Shown here: in pieces, positions 28,746 through 36,408 of the stretch
Numbering within the stretch: position 1 is the first letter of the stretch
Layout of the letters: each line of letters begins with the position of its first letter
From: Sphaerochaetaceae bacterium
GTDB taxonomy: Bacteria; Spirochaetota; Spirochaetia; Sphaerochaetales; Sphaerochaetaceae
DNA length: 64,000 nucleotides
Direction of reading: 5' to 3'
Assembly (NCBI GenBank): GCA_028532915.1
Contig: JAQQAI010000089.1
Coordinates: 186,001-250,000 of the forward strand
Notes under the pieces: generated by a model
What the model saw: only the letters and a program-made list of their open reading frames with translations
Database searches by the model: none
What the model was told of the DNA's origin: nothing
Made by a program: the position numbers and the translations under genes

Positions 28746-29360
28746 ATGAAGATATTCTCACATTTCTCCCTTGATGATTTTTCGAACACCTACCTCATCG
28801 GCCCTGAAAACGGCGGAGATGCGATCCTGATCGATCCCGGACATATCGACATATCGATCATCGAGCGGGTGGAGCAGAACAGATACAATGTCGCCCATGT
28901 GCTCATCACCCACAGACACGACAGACATATCGCCGGTCTCGGCACTCTGATGAAAATATATAATCCGAAAATCTATGCGGGATCCCCCTCTCTCTACGAC
29001 TTCCCAGTGACAGGCCTCAAGGATTCACTGTTTCTCGATGTATCGGGAATCTCGGTGGAGGCGATGCAGATCCCCGGCCACTCGATCGATTCTTTCGTAT
29101 TCAAGATCGGGAATGCTCTGTTCACCGGGGATGTCCTTCACGCAGGCCGCGTCGGCTCGACAAAAGGTGTTCTGGAGAAGGCCCTTCTTTTGAAGGGTAT
29201 CAAAAAGAGGATCCTCACTCTCGACGAGAGGTTCGTCATATTCCCCGGCCACGGTACACTGAGCACGATAAAAGTCGAAAAACTTTTCAATCAGGAACTC
29301 ATCGAAGCCATGGGAAGTGACGATCTCGACCAGATCAGTCATCCGAGTATCCGTACCTGA
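28746..29360 (+). CDS. MBL-fold metallo-hydrolase
   Basis: A 204-residue protein of the metallo-beta-lactamase fold, of the glyoxalase II-like group. Metal ligands are visible: THRHDRH (HxHxDH motif), then a His in IPGHSIDS, an Asp in ALFTGDVL, and a late His in FPGHGT. The substrate is not known; hydrolysis of a thioester such as S-lactoylglutathione or of another metabolite is possible. It begins six bases after the pentapeptide gene, so the two are probably cotranscribed. It ends next to rluD on the opposite strand, one base apart. Confidence 0.85.
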   Translation: MKIFSHFSLDDFSNTYLIGPENGGDAILIDPGHIDISIIERVEQNRYNVAHVLITHRHDRHIAGLGTLMKIYNPKIYAGSPSLYDFPVTGLKDSLFLDVSGISVEAMQIPGHSIDSFVFKIGNALFTGDVLHAGRVGSTKGVLEKALLLKGIKKRILTLDERFVIFPGHGTLSTIKVEKLFNQELIEAMGSDDLDQISHPSIRT

Positions 29361-29361
29361 G

Positions 29362-30276
29362 TCAGTTCAGCAGTTTATCTTTGAATCTTTGAGGCATGGG
29401 AGAAGTGATCTTCATCCTCTCTTTCGTTTCAGGATGGTCAAAAGAGAGAGACAGAGCATGAAGCAGTAAGGGAGAATCGTCTTTTTTCCGGTTGTAGATA
29501 CTATCGCCGACGATCGGATGAAAGATGCTCTGAAGGTGTACCCTGATCTGGTGGGTCCGTCCCGTGAACAGGTGCACCCGAAGCAGGGCAACTTCTTCAT
29601 ACTGTTTCAGAACAAGATAGTCTGTTCTCGCCTTTTTCCCCTTGTCGGGGTCTTCGCTTGCGCTGAATTTCTGCCGGTCCCGTTCATCACGTACGATCGA
29701 TGTACGTATCGAACCTCTTCTCGTTTCAAAGACACCTTCAGCGACAGCTATGTAGTATTTATCGGTCTGGCGGTCTTTGAACTGGCGGTTCATCTCCCGC
29801 AAAGCTTTCGCGGTCTTTGCTATTAGGAGGACTCCGCTGGTATCCTTGTCCAGACGATGGACTATCCCGGGCCTCAACTTCTCCTGATCGTGTTCTGCAA
29901 CGAAAGAATCACCGTAGCGGTAGACCAGAGCATTCGCCACGGTCCGGTCCCAGTTGCCGCTTCCCGGATGTACGACCATCCCCGCCTCTTTGTCTATCAC
30001 CAGAATCGAATCATCCTCGTAGAGAACTTTAAGAGGAATATCCTGAGGCTCCAGTGAATCGAAGAAATGTTCGGTCCACTGCAGAGTGATCTCATCTCCT
30101 TTTTTCACTCTTTTGCTTTTTTTAACCTTTCGGCCGTTGAGGAAAAAACGGGTTTCAGGATCATCTGATAGAGTTCTGCTGAAATCGGGAGCCAAGGATG
30201 AACAGACCATGTCTATCCTGCATGAATCGAAACTGTCATCTATGCAGAAACTCTCTGCGTGTTCGCGAACAGCCAT
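29362..30276 (-). CDS. RluD-family 23S rRNA pseudouridine synthase
   Basis: A 304-residue RNA-modifying enzyme. It has an N-terminal S4-like RNA-binding part (about 10-85, ending KKGDEITLQW), then the catalytic domain with the RluA-family motif HRLDKDTSGVLL, which holds the catalytic Asp. The C-terminal HQIRVHLQSI segment is also typical. It would isomerise uridines in 23S rRNA, as RluD or RluC does; which sites is unknown. The start is the ATG at 30276, one base after the stop of the small membrane gene. The open frame extends far upstream but that part is other coding sequence. Confidence 0.93.
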   Translation of the reverse strand: MAVREHAESFCIDDSFDSCRIDMVCSSLAPDFSRTLSDDPETRFFLNGRKVKKSKRVKKGDEITLQWTEHFFDSLEPQDIPLKVLYEDDSILVIDKEAGMVVHPGSGNWDRTVANALVYRYGDSFVAEHDQEKLRPGIVHRLDKDTSGVLLIAKTAKALREMNRQFKDRQTDKYYIAVAEGVFETRRGSIRTSIVRDERDRQKFSASEDPDKGKKARTDYLVLKQYEEVALLRVHLFTGRTHQIRVHLQSIFHPIVGDSIYNRKKDDSPLLLHALSLSFDHPETKERMKITSPMPQRFKDKLLN

Positions 30277-30277
30277 A

Positions 30278-30586
30278 TCATTCACCCAATAAATAGTCGA
30301 CCACAGCGACAGCAAGAGAGAGGACCGCTGCCGATCCGACGACGATCGCTGCTTCTCCGAGATCGGTGGAATGAAGAGGTGACATCCCGGCATTCTGAGC
30401 AAGTGTGTATGTGACCGAAGTGAGAGCACATGTGAGAGGCAGCGATCCGAAAAAGAGGGTCTCCCCTCTTCTCAGAGAGAGGGCCCACTCGGGAAACTCA
30501 TCCTCCCGATATTCCTCACCTGTCGCCGAGAAAACCGGCATAAGGAGAAGAAGAAGTACCATCACACACAGAATCATCCTTTTCAT
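30278..30586 (-). CDS. Small exported or membrane protein of unknown function
   Basis: A 102-residue protein not matched to a known family. The start MKRMILCVMVLLLLLMPVFS is a clear signal peptide or anchor, followed by a short acidic stretch (EEYREDEFPEWA). Two more hydrophobic segments lie at about 45-63 and 78-98. It shares one base with the yggS stop and ends one base before the rluD start, so it is part of a tight yggS-small gene-rluD operon. The AGAGGA ribosome site and the signal peptide argue for a real gene. Confidence 0.7.
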   Translation of the reverse strand: MKRMILCVMVLLLLLMPVFSATGEEYREDEFPEWALSLRRGETLFFGSLPLTCALTSVTYTLAQNAGMSPLHSTDLGEAAIVVGSAAVLSLAVAVVDYLLGE

Positions 30587-31281
30587 TAATATCCTCTCGA
30601 ACCGAAGATTGCGGTCCCTATCCTTACTATGGTAGATCCCGCTTCGATCGCAATCCTGAAATCTCCGCTCATCCCCATCGAAAGCTGATGGAAATCAAGA
30701 TCGGGGAACTGTTGAGCACATTCGTCCTGCAGAAGCCGAAGTGAATTGAAAGCCTTATAGATTTTCGTTTCGACGGATGTCTGCGGACCGACGGTCATCA
30801 GTCCTTCGACTTTCACATGGTGGAGGCTGCTGATGACTTCGAGAGTTCTAAACAGATCGTCTTTATCACCGAACCCGTGTTTTGTTCCATCTTTGGCAGT
30901 ATCGATCTCAAGAAGAACAGGCATCACTTTCCCTGCCTTCTCTGATTCCTTATCGATGAGGCGGACAAGCTTTTCACTGTCTACCGAATCGATTCCATCA
31001 ACGAGAGAAACAGCCTTTTTTACTTTATTCGATTGAAGATGACCGATCAGACGCAGCGTGAACTCACCTTCTTTTCTTTCTGTGAATTTTCCGGCGATCT
31101 CCTGTACCCGGTTCTCGCCGAACAGTGTCATATTACAACCGAGAGCATCCGCGACAGCCTCATACGGGTGGTTTTTTGATACGGCCATCAATGAAACACC
31201 ATCACTCCTTCCGGCCTTTCTCACAGCTTCATCTATCTCATATCTGATCTGTGCGATCCTTTCGTTCATCTCGACATTCAT
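30586..31281 (-). CDS. yggS: PLP homeostasis protein, YggS/PLPBP family
   Basis: A 231-residue cytosolic protein with the fold of alanine racemase N-terminal domains. The PLP lysine is in LMAVSKNHPYEAV; phosphate contacts are in the RIGTAIFGSR end. It controls the level of free pyridoxal phosphate rather than acting as a racemase. The start was set at 31281 (AAGGTG upstream). An earlier ATG at 31308, overlapping the GNAT stop by ATGA, would add nine residues and is possible by translational coupling. It is downstream of the GNAT gene and upstream of a small membrane gene. Confidence 0.93.
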   Translation of the reverse strand: MNVEMNERIAQIRYEIDEAVRKAGRSDGVSLMAVSKNHPYEAVADALGCNMTLFGENRVQEIAGKFTERKEGEFTLRLIGHLQSNKVKKAVSLVDGIDSVDSEKLVRLIDKESEKAGKVMPVLLEIDTAKDGTKHGFGDKDDLFRTLEVISSLHHVKVEGLMTVGPQTSVETKIYKAFNSLRLLQDECAQQFPDLDFHQLSMGMSGDFRIAIEAGSTIVRIGTAIFGSRGY

Positions 31282-31304
31282 TGTATCTACACCTTCTTTG
31301 ACAA

Positions 31305-31865
31305 TCATAATTTTTCGTAGGTATCGCTGAACACTGCATATAGAGCCGAATCCTGGTAGCCGTTCAGTGAGCTTTTGTAATAATGGCGGAGACAGGAGCA
31401 CTCTTTATGCATTCCGGCTTTCTCCATGACTCTTCCGCTTGCCGCGTTGGCAAGAGAGTGGGCAGCTTCTATTCTGTGAAGTCCCATGTAGGTGAACGCA
31501 TGACGCAGGACATAGGGGAGAGCTTCGCTCATGTACCCTTTCCCCCACTTGCTGCGGGAAAGACAATACCCGACTTCCCCTTTATGATCGACAGGTGATA
31601 TGGTCATTACACCGGCAGACCCGATCACTGTACCAGTCTCTCTGACGACGATCGCCCAGTTCACCGAATGTGGAAGGGTCTCGTCCTCGATCCAGCTGCT
31701 GATCACCTTCTCTGATTCCTCAACGCTCTTGTGGGGCACGAATCTTAGATATCTGGTAACTTCATGATCGCTTGCCCAACCGAACATCGCAGGAGCATCA
31801 GAACGTTTGAAGGGACGTAACAACAGCCTGTCCGTCTGTATTTCATGCTTCTTTATCGTTTTCAT
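31305..31865 (-). CDS. GNAT-family N-acetyltransferase (RimJ/RimL-like)
   Basis: A 186-residue acetyltransferase of the RimJ/RimL group. The start TDRLLLRPFKRSDA, the acetyl-CoA loop region SKWGKGYMSEAL (R/Q-x-x-G-x-G/A type), and the ending segment RIEAAHSLANAASGRVMEKAGM are typical. Ribosomal protein or small-molecule N-acetylation is likely, but the target is not predictable. The start ATG at 31865 follows AGAGGA; a TTG three codons earlier is in frame. It is the first gene after the tRNA on this strand and leads into yggS. Confidence 0.87.
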   Translation of the reverse strand: MKTIKKHEIQTDRLLLRPFKRSDAPAMFGWASDHEVTRYLRFVPHKSVEESEKVISSWIEDETLPHSVNWAIVVRETGTVIGSAGVMTISPVDHKGEVGYCLSRSKWGKGYMSEALPYVLRHAFTYMGLHRIEAAHSLANAASGRVMEKAGMHKECSCLRHYYKSSLNGYQDSALYAVFSDTYEKL

Positions 31866-31930
31866 AGGTCTCAATCCTCTAGGGCACCAGTATACCAGCG
31901 AAAAGGTTTAATTGAAAACGGGTAGAATAT

Positions 31931-31962
31931 AAAAAGAGAGAAAGTTCTGATACTTTCTCTCT
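31931..31962 (-). terminator. Terminator after tRNA-Val
   Basis: On the minus strand an 11-bp perfect stem (AGAGAGAAAGT paired with ACTTTCTCTCT, six-base loop) is followed directly by TTTTT. It starts five bases past the tRNA. Confidence 0.9.
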
Positions 31963-31966
31963 CGTA

Positions 31967-32038
31967 TGGGGGGTAAGGGATTTGAACCCATGACATCCTG
32001 CTTGTAAGGCAGGCGCTCTCCCACTGAGCTAACCCCCC
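31967..32038 (-). tRNA. tRNA-Val (anticodon TAC)
   Basis: A 72-base tRNA with a seven-base acceptor stem (GGGGGGT with ACCCCCC), a D arm with AGCTCAG, an anticodon stem CCTGC/GCAGG around the loop CTTACAA (anticodon TAC, reading GTA), and a TTCAAAT T-loop. The 3' CCA is not encoded. It stands alone with its own promoter and terminator. Confidence 0.97.
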
Positions 32039-32057
32039 GTAATGCGTAACGAAAAGA

Positions 32058-32087
32058 AAACTACCACACACTTGTAAGTTTTGTCAA
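32058..32087 (-). promoter_or_regulatory. Promoter of tRNA-Val
   Basis: TTGACA (32082-32087) with an 18-base spacer to TAGTTT (32058-32063), and TG two or three bases before the -10. The start of transcription would be about 15 bases before the mature tRNA. Confidence 0.65.
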
Positions 32088-32242
32088 TAATGAGAGGCGA
32101 TAAATCGGTGAAAGAAGTACCTTGATTGTTGAAACCTGCCCAATAACCCTTTACCATCATAGACATAGATAGTAACATCGGTTATTACATCCTTTGCTTG
32201 TAACCACTTACCGTGTTTCTCAAATAATCGAAAAGGTTGATG
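32088..32242. other. Upstream region of the amylosucrase-like gene
   Basis: About 150 non-coding bases. The best plus-strand promoter guess is TTTACC with TAACAT 17 bases later (near 32150-32180), which is weak. A short repeat TAAC/GTTA occurs in the same place. No other element was recognised. Confidence 0.3.
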
Positions 32243-34129
32243 ATGGAGAATAAGAAAGAAATGACAGACGATTTCGAGTCCCGTTTCAGGGAAAAAGAGT
32301 CCTCACTATATGCCTACTACACTTCCCTGTATGGTAACAGAATGTATGAGAAACTTATCTCCATGATCAGAAAAAAACGGGAAGAAAGACCTGAAAACAT
32401 GAGAGAACTCGACGCTCTCAGACTAGATAAGCCTCTGTGGTATCAGGAATCTTCAATGGTGGGAATGATGCTCTATGTCGATAATTTCGCCGGAGACTTT
32501 GAACACATGGTCGAAAAAATCGATTACCTGAGCGAAATCGGAGTCACCTATCTTCATCTGATGCCGGTATTCAAAATGCCTGAACTTTTGAACGACGGAG
32601 GCTATGCAGTCAGTGATTTCACATCGATCGACGGGAAGTTCGGCACGAACGAACAGTTCGACGTCTTTACCAGGAAGTGCCATGACCGCGGCATCAGTAT
32701 CTGCGTCGATTTCGTCCTCAATCATACGAGTGATGAACACCAGTGGGCACAGAAGGCGAAGGAAGGAGATCCTGAAGCGAAAAAACGCTATTTCATCTTT
32801 CCCGACAGAACGATGTGCGACATGTATGAGAAATATGTCAATGAAGTCTTTCCCATCCTCGCTCCAGGCAATTTCACCTATAACGCTGCGTCCTCCTCAT
32901 GGATACTCACCACCTTCAATCACTATCAGTGGGATCTCAACTATCAGAATCCCGAAGTATTCATAGATATGGCTTCGGCGATGCTCCAGATGAGCAACCG
33001 TGGAGTCGACATCTTCAGATTCGATGCAATTCCATATATATGGAAGACCTGGGGCACTTCCTGCAGAAATCTTCCCCAGGTTCATACCCTCGTCAGAATG
33101 TTCCGTCTGGTACTTGAGATCGTATCGCCTGCGACCATCATCAAAGGTGAGGTCGTCATGGCCCCCAAAGAAGTTGCCCCATATTTCGGAACGACTGAAG
33201 AGCCTGAATGCCATCTCTTGTACAACGTCTCTCTGATGGTCGAGCTGTGGAATTCACTGGCGACACGGGATACGCGAATGCTCGCATCTCTCATCGATTC
33301 CATTCCCGCTACCATCCCGCCGAGTGCAAGCTGGGTCAATTATGCCCGTTGTCATGACGATATAGGCTGGGGTTTCAACGATGACAAGGCCAGAGAGCTT
33401 GGGTTCGATCCTTTTTACCACAAACAGTTTTTGATCAATTTTTACCTGGGATCTTTCAGCGGGAGTTTCGCCAGAGGCGAGCTGTATGAATCTGATCCTA
33501 AAACACAGGATGCCAGAAACTGCGGAACTCTCGCTTCTCTGTGCGGTCTGGAAAAAGCAGTTGCTGAACATGATGAGTATCAGGCGGAATTAGCCATCAA
33601 ACGGATCATTCTCATGCAGGTGTTCACCTTCGTCACGAACGGAATCCCCGTCATCTACAGTGGAGACGAGATAGCACAGCTTAATGATTATTCGTATATC
33701 GGAGACCCTCATAAATCACGTGATTCACGGTTTCTTCACCGGGGTAAATTCGACTGGCAGAGCGCTGAAAAACGCCGAGATCTTTCTCTTTATTCATCGC
33801 AGGTCTTCTACCACCTTCTCCGTTATATCGACAAGGCCAAGGGTAATCCCATGATGGGAAACGACTGCACTCTTCAGACTATCGGGACAAGTGATATCTC
33901 CACTGTCGCACTTATCGTAAAGAAAAGGGATGTAGAGGCATCGAATCAGATCATGATAGTCATCGCCAATTTCAGCGAGTACCAGAAAAGTATCTCGGTC
34001 GATCTTTCAGATAGCTCGTATCTGGTGGAGAATATCTGGAGTGAACTGATACAGGGAAAGATCGTTACATTCGGAAAAGACAAAATAATAGTAGGACCCT
34101 ACGAAATCATGATTCTCACCTCGAACTGA
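32243..34129 (+). CDS. Amylosucrase-like GH13 enzyme (sucrose-acting glucosyltransferase or hydrolase)
   Basis: A 628-residue alpha-amylase-family protein of the GH13_4 type. The catalytic triad aligns with Neisseria amylosucrase: D261 in FRFDAIPYIWK (nucleophile), E303 in KGEVV (acid/base) and D372 in CHDDIGW. The nucleophile-to-acid spacing (42 residues) equals that of the Neisseria enzyme. DGGYAVSDF and DSRFLHRG match the Asp and Arg that form the salt bridge closing the sucrose pocket there. It has an extra N-terminal helical part and a C-terminal beta domain, and no signal peptide, so it acts in the cytosol. It would use sucrose to build alpha-glucan or hydrolyse it; the sequence does not decide. 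The start was set at the second ATG, six bases from AAGG. Confidence 0.87.
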   Translation: MENKKEMTDDFESRFREKESSLYAYYTSLYGNRMYEKLISMIRKKREERPENMRELDALRLDKPLWYQESSMVGMMLYVDNFAGDFEHMVEKIDYLSEIGVTYLHLMPVFKMPELLNDGGYAVSDFTSIDGKFGTNEQFDVFTRKCHDRGISICVDFVLNHTSDEHQWAQKAKEGDPEAKKRYFIFPDRTMCDMYEKYVNEVFPILAPGNFTYNAASSSWILTTFNHYQWDLNYQNPEVFIDMASAMLQMSNRGVDIFRFDAIPYIWKTWGTSCRNLPQVHTLVRMFRLVLEIVSPATIIKGEVVMAPKEVAPYFGTTEEPECHLLYNVSLMVELWNSLATRDTRMLASLIDSIPATIPPSASWVNYARCHDDIGWGFNDDKARELGFDPFYHKQFLINFYLGSFSGSFARGELYESDPKTQDARNCGTLASLCGLEKAVAEHDEYQAELAIKRIILMQVFTFVTNGIPVIYSGDEIAQLNDYSYIGDPHKSRDSRFLHRGKFDWQSAEKRRDLSLYSSQVFYHLLRYIDKAKGNPMMGNDCTLQTIGTSDISTVALIVKKRDVEASNQIMIVIANFSEYQKSISVDLSDSSYLVENIWSELIQGKIVTFGKDKIIVGPYEIMILTSN

Positions 34130-34139
34130 CTCGTTCGTA

Positions 34140-34188
34140 TTGACAGAAGGTGAATGTTTCATGTATATATGAATATGTAATCATATAT
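34140..34188 (+). promoter_or_regulatory. Promoter with ArsR-like operator for the metal P-type ATPase
   Basis: TTGACA (34140-34145) is 18 bases from TATATA (34164-34169). Over the -10 lies a perfect 8-bp inverted repeat, ATATATGA and TCATATAT, with an eight-base spacer (34165-34188). This resembles operators of ArsR/SmtB-type metal-sensing repressors. No such repressor gene is in this window. Confidence 0.55.
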
Positions 34189-34206
34189 TAATACGTGGAG
34201 ATTTGA

Positions 34207-36318
34207 ATGAGCCAGACAAGAACATATACAATATCAGGAATAGACTGTCAGCACTGCGCCCTGAAGATCGAGAAGGAAGTCGCAAAGATGAACGGTATTC
34301 ATGACAGTTCCATCAATATCGTTCAGGGACGATTCGACATCACCTATGACGATACTCTCGCATCTAGGATAGACCAGACAGTGATGTCTATCGTGAGAAA
34401 GATTGAAAAAAGAGCACAGATCATCCCCAGAGAGCAGTCTTCTGCCCATAAGAAAAAATTTCTTACGACCTATATCGTACCTTTGAGAGTATTTCTCAGT
34501 GTCGCTATTCTCATTGTCACCCATTTTCTCGTCACCAATAACAGTCTCTCACTGATACTCTATATTGCAGCCTACCTCATCAGCGGCTATGATGTACTTT
34601 ATAAAGCGGTCAGAAACATACTGAAAGGTGAATGGTTTGATGAACAGTTTCTCATGAGCATAGCCACGGTCGGAGCATTTTTCATTTCCCAGTATGCCGA
34701 AGCGACAGCTGTAATGGCCTTCTATCAGGTCGGTGAATTCTTTCAGAGTAAAGCTGTCAATCATTCGAGAAATGCGATAACAGCTCTGTTCGAAATGAAA
34801 GTGGATTATGCAGATGTGTTACACGGCAAGAAAGTCGAACGATTCCCGGTCGAGCAGGTTAAAATCGGCGATCACATCATCGTAAAAGCGGGAGAGAAAT
34901 TCCCGGTCGATGTCAAAATTACGAAGGGTTCCACTTCAGTCGATCTCAGAGCGGTCACAGGAGAATCAAAACCGATACCCGTGAAGGAGGGGGATACTGT
35001 CGTATCAGGAGCAATAAACAACAGCAGCGTCATCGAAGCGCAGGCACTCAGAATATGGGAAGATTCCAATGTGGCGAAAATGATGAGAATGGTTGAGGAT
35101 GCCGGAAAACGAAAAGCGAAAACCGAAAGCTTCATAACCAGATTCTCTCATTATTACACACCTATCGTCGTCTTCAGTGCACTATTTGTAGCTCTTGTAA
35201 TGCCCCTTATCACATCAACGCCCTATCAGACATGGATATACCGGGCTCTGGTATTCCTTGTCGTCTCGTGTCCATGTGCTTTAGTTCTTTCAGTACCTCT
35301 GGGAATATTCGCCGCGATAGGGTCTCTTTCCAAATCGAAAGTCCTTGTTAAAGGAGGATCATTCATTGAATCGATGAGCAAAGTTGATACCATCGTCTTC
35401 GACAAGACCGGAACGATAACAGACGGAGAGCTGAGAGTCAGAACGGTCAACTCGTTTGATACGTCCCGTCTGACCGAAAAAATGGTTCACTATTTCAGTG
35501 CCAGTCTCGAACAGTTCGCGAACCATGTGATCTCCCGTGCCATTGTCTCATCATACAACTTTGATTTGAGTCCCCGTGTCGAACAGGTAACCGAATATCC
35601 GGGCAGAGGAATCGAAGGATATGTCGACGGAAGAAAGGTTGCCGTCGGGAATCTCTCTTTCATGAAGGAACTCGGCATCAATGAAAGCCCCGAAATGGAG
35701 ACTTTGAACGATTGTGACATTTTCATGAGTGTAGATTCTGTCATCGCAGGTTCCATCATCCTTGAGGATTCTATCAAAAGCGGAGCAAAACAGACTGTCG
35801 ATGAGCTCAGAAGGCTGCATGTACATGATATCTCCATCGTCTCCGGCGACAGCGGTCACAATGTCGAAAAGGTCGCATCGCTTTGCGGTATCGATACTTT
35901 TTCTGCAAGGAAACTTCCTGAGCAGAAATTGAAGATAGTCGAAGAGAAGATGGCAAAGAAAAAAAAGAACTCGTTTGTCGCTTTCGTAGGAGATGGAATC
36001 AATGATGCACCGGTTCTCACGGTAAGTGACATCGGTATCTCGATGGGAATGATCGGATCGCAGTCTGCGGTCGAATCTTCCGACATAGTTATCATGGGTG
36101 ATGACCTTAAGAAGATCCCCCTTGCGATCCGAAAAAGCAGACATGCAATGACGATCATCAAAGAGAACATCTTCTTGGCGATCTCCATCAAGATCCTTGT
36201 GATGATCCTTTCACTTTTCGGCCTCTCGACTTTATGGATGGCGGTCTTCGCGGACACAGGAGTCGCACTGCTGGCTGTAGCTAATTCCTTGCGTATTCTA
36301 AGAAAAAGTGATATGTAA
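34207..36318 (+). CDS. Heavy-metal P1B-type ATPase (Zn/Cd/Pb type)
   Basis: A 703-residue inner-membrane metal exporter. An N-terminal metal-binding domain carries C14-x-x-C17 (GIDCQHCALKIEK). The membrane metal site is C355-P-C357 (VVSCPCALVLSVPLG), the phosphorylated Asp is D399 in DKTGT, and the hinge is GDGINDAP near 595. The last helices contain FADTGVALLAVANSLRIL, whose Asp marks the zinc/cadmium/lead group (ZntA-like) rather than copper pumps. It probably removes Zn2+ or Cd2+. GGAG lies just before the ATG. It has its own promoter with a likely metal-responsive operator. Confidence 0.93.
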   Translation: MSQTRTYTISGIDCQHCALKIEKEVAKMNGIHDSSINIVQGRFDITYDDTLASRIDQTVMSIVRKIEKRAQIIPREQSSAHKKKFLTTYIVPLRVFLSVAILIVTHFLVTNNSLSLILYIAAYLISGYDVLYKAVRNILKGEWFDEQFLMSIATVGAFFISQYAEATAVMAFYQVGEFFQSKAVNHSRNAITALFEMKVDYADVLHGKKVERFPVEQVKIGDHIIVKAGEKFPVDVKITKGSTSVDLRAVTGESKPIPVKEGDTVVSGAINNSSVIEAQALRIWEDSNVAKMMRMVEDAGKRKAKTESFITRFSHYYTPIVVFSALFVALVMPLITSTPYQTWIYRALVFLVVSCPCALVLSVPLGIFAAIGSLSKSKVLVKGGSFIESMSKVDTIVFDKTGTITDGELRVRTVNSFDTSRLTEKMVHYFSASLEQFANHVISRAIVSSYNFDLSPRVEQVTEYPGRGIEGYVDGRKVAVGNLSFMKELGINESPEMETLNDCDIFMSVDSVIAGSIILEDSIKSGAKQTVDELRRLHVHDISIVSGDSGHNVEKVASLCGIDTFSARKLPEQKLKIVEEKMAKKKKNSFVAFVGDGINDAPVLTVSDIGISMGMIGSQSAVESSDIVIMGDDLKKIPLAIRKSRHAMTIIKENIFLAISIKILVMILSLFGLSTLWMAVFADTGVALLAVANSLRILRKSDM

Positions 36319-36408
36319 AATAGTCTTTAATCAAAATATTAATTATGATACTATTTCTGGGAATTTAACGACTCAGAGTATCTGATCTGGACGAACAAGG
36401 ATTATTGT

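Noticed and set aside
31871-32071. A short open frame over the tRNA
   Set aside because: It covers tRNA-Val and its terminator; the RNA structure explains the sequence.
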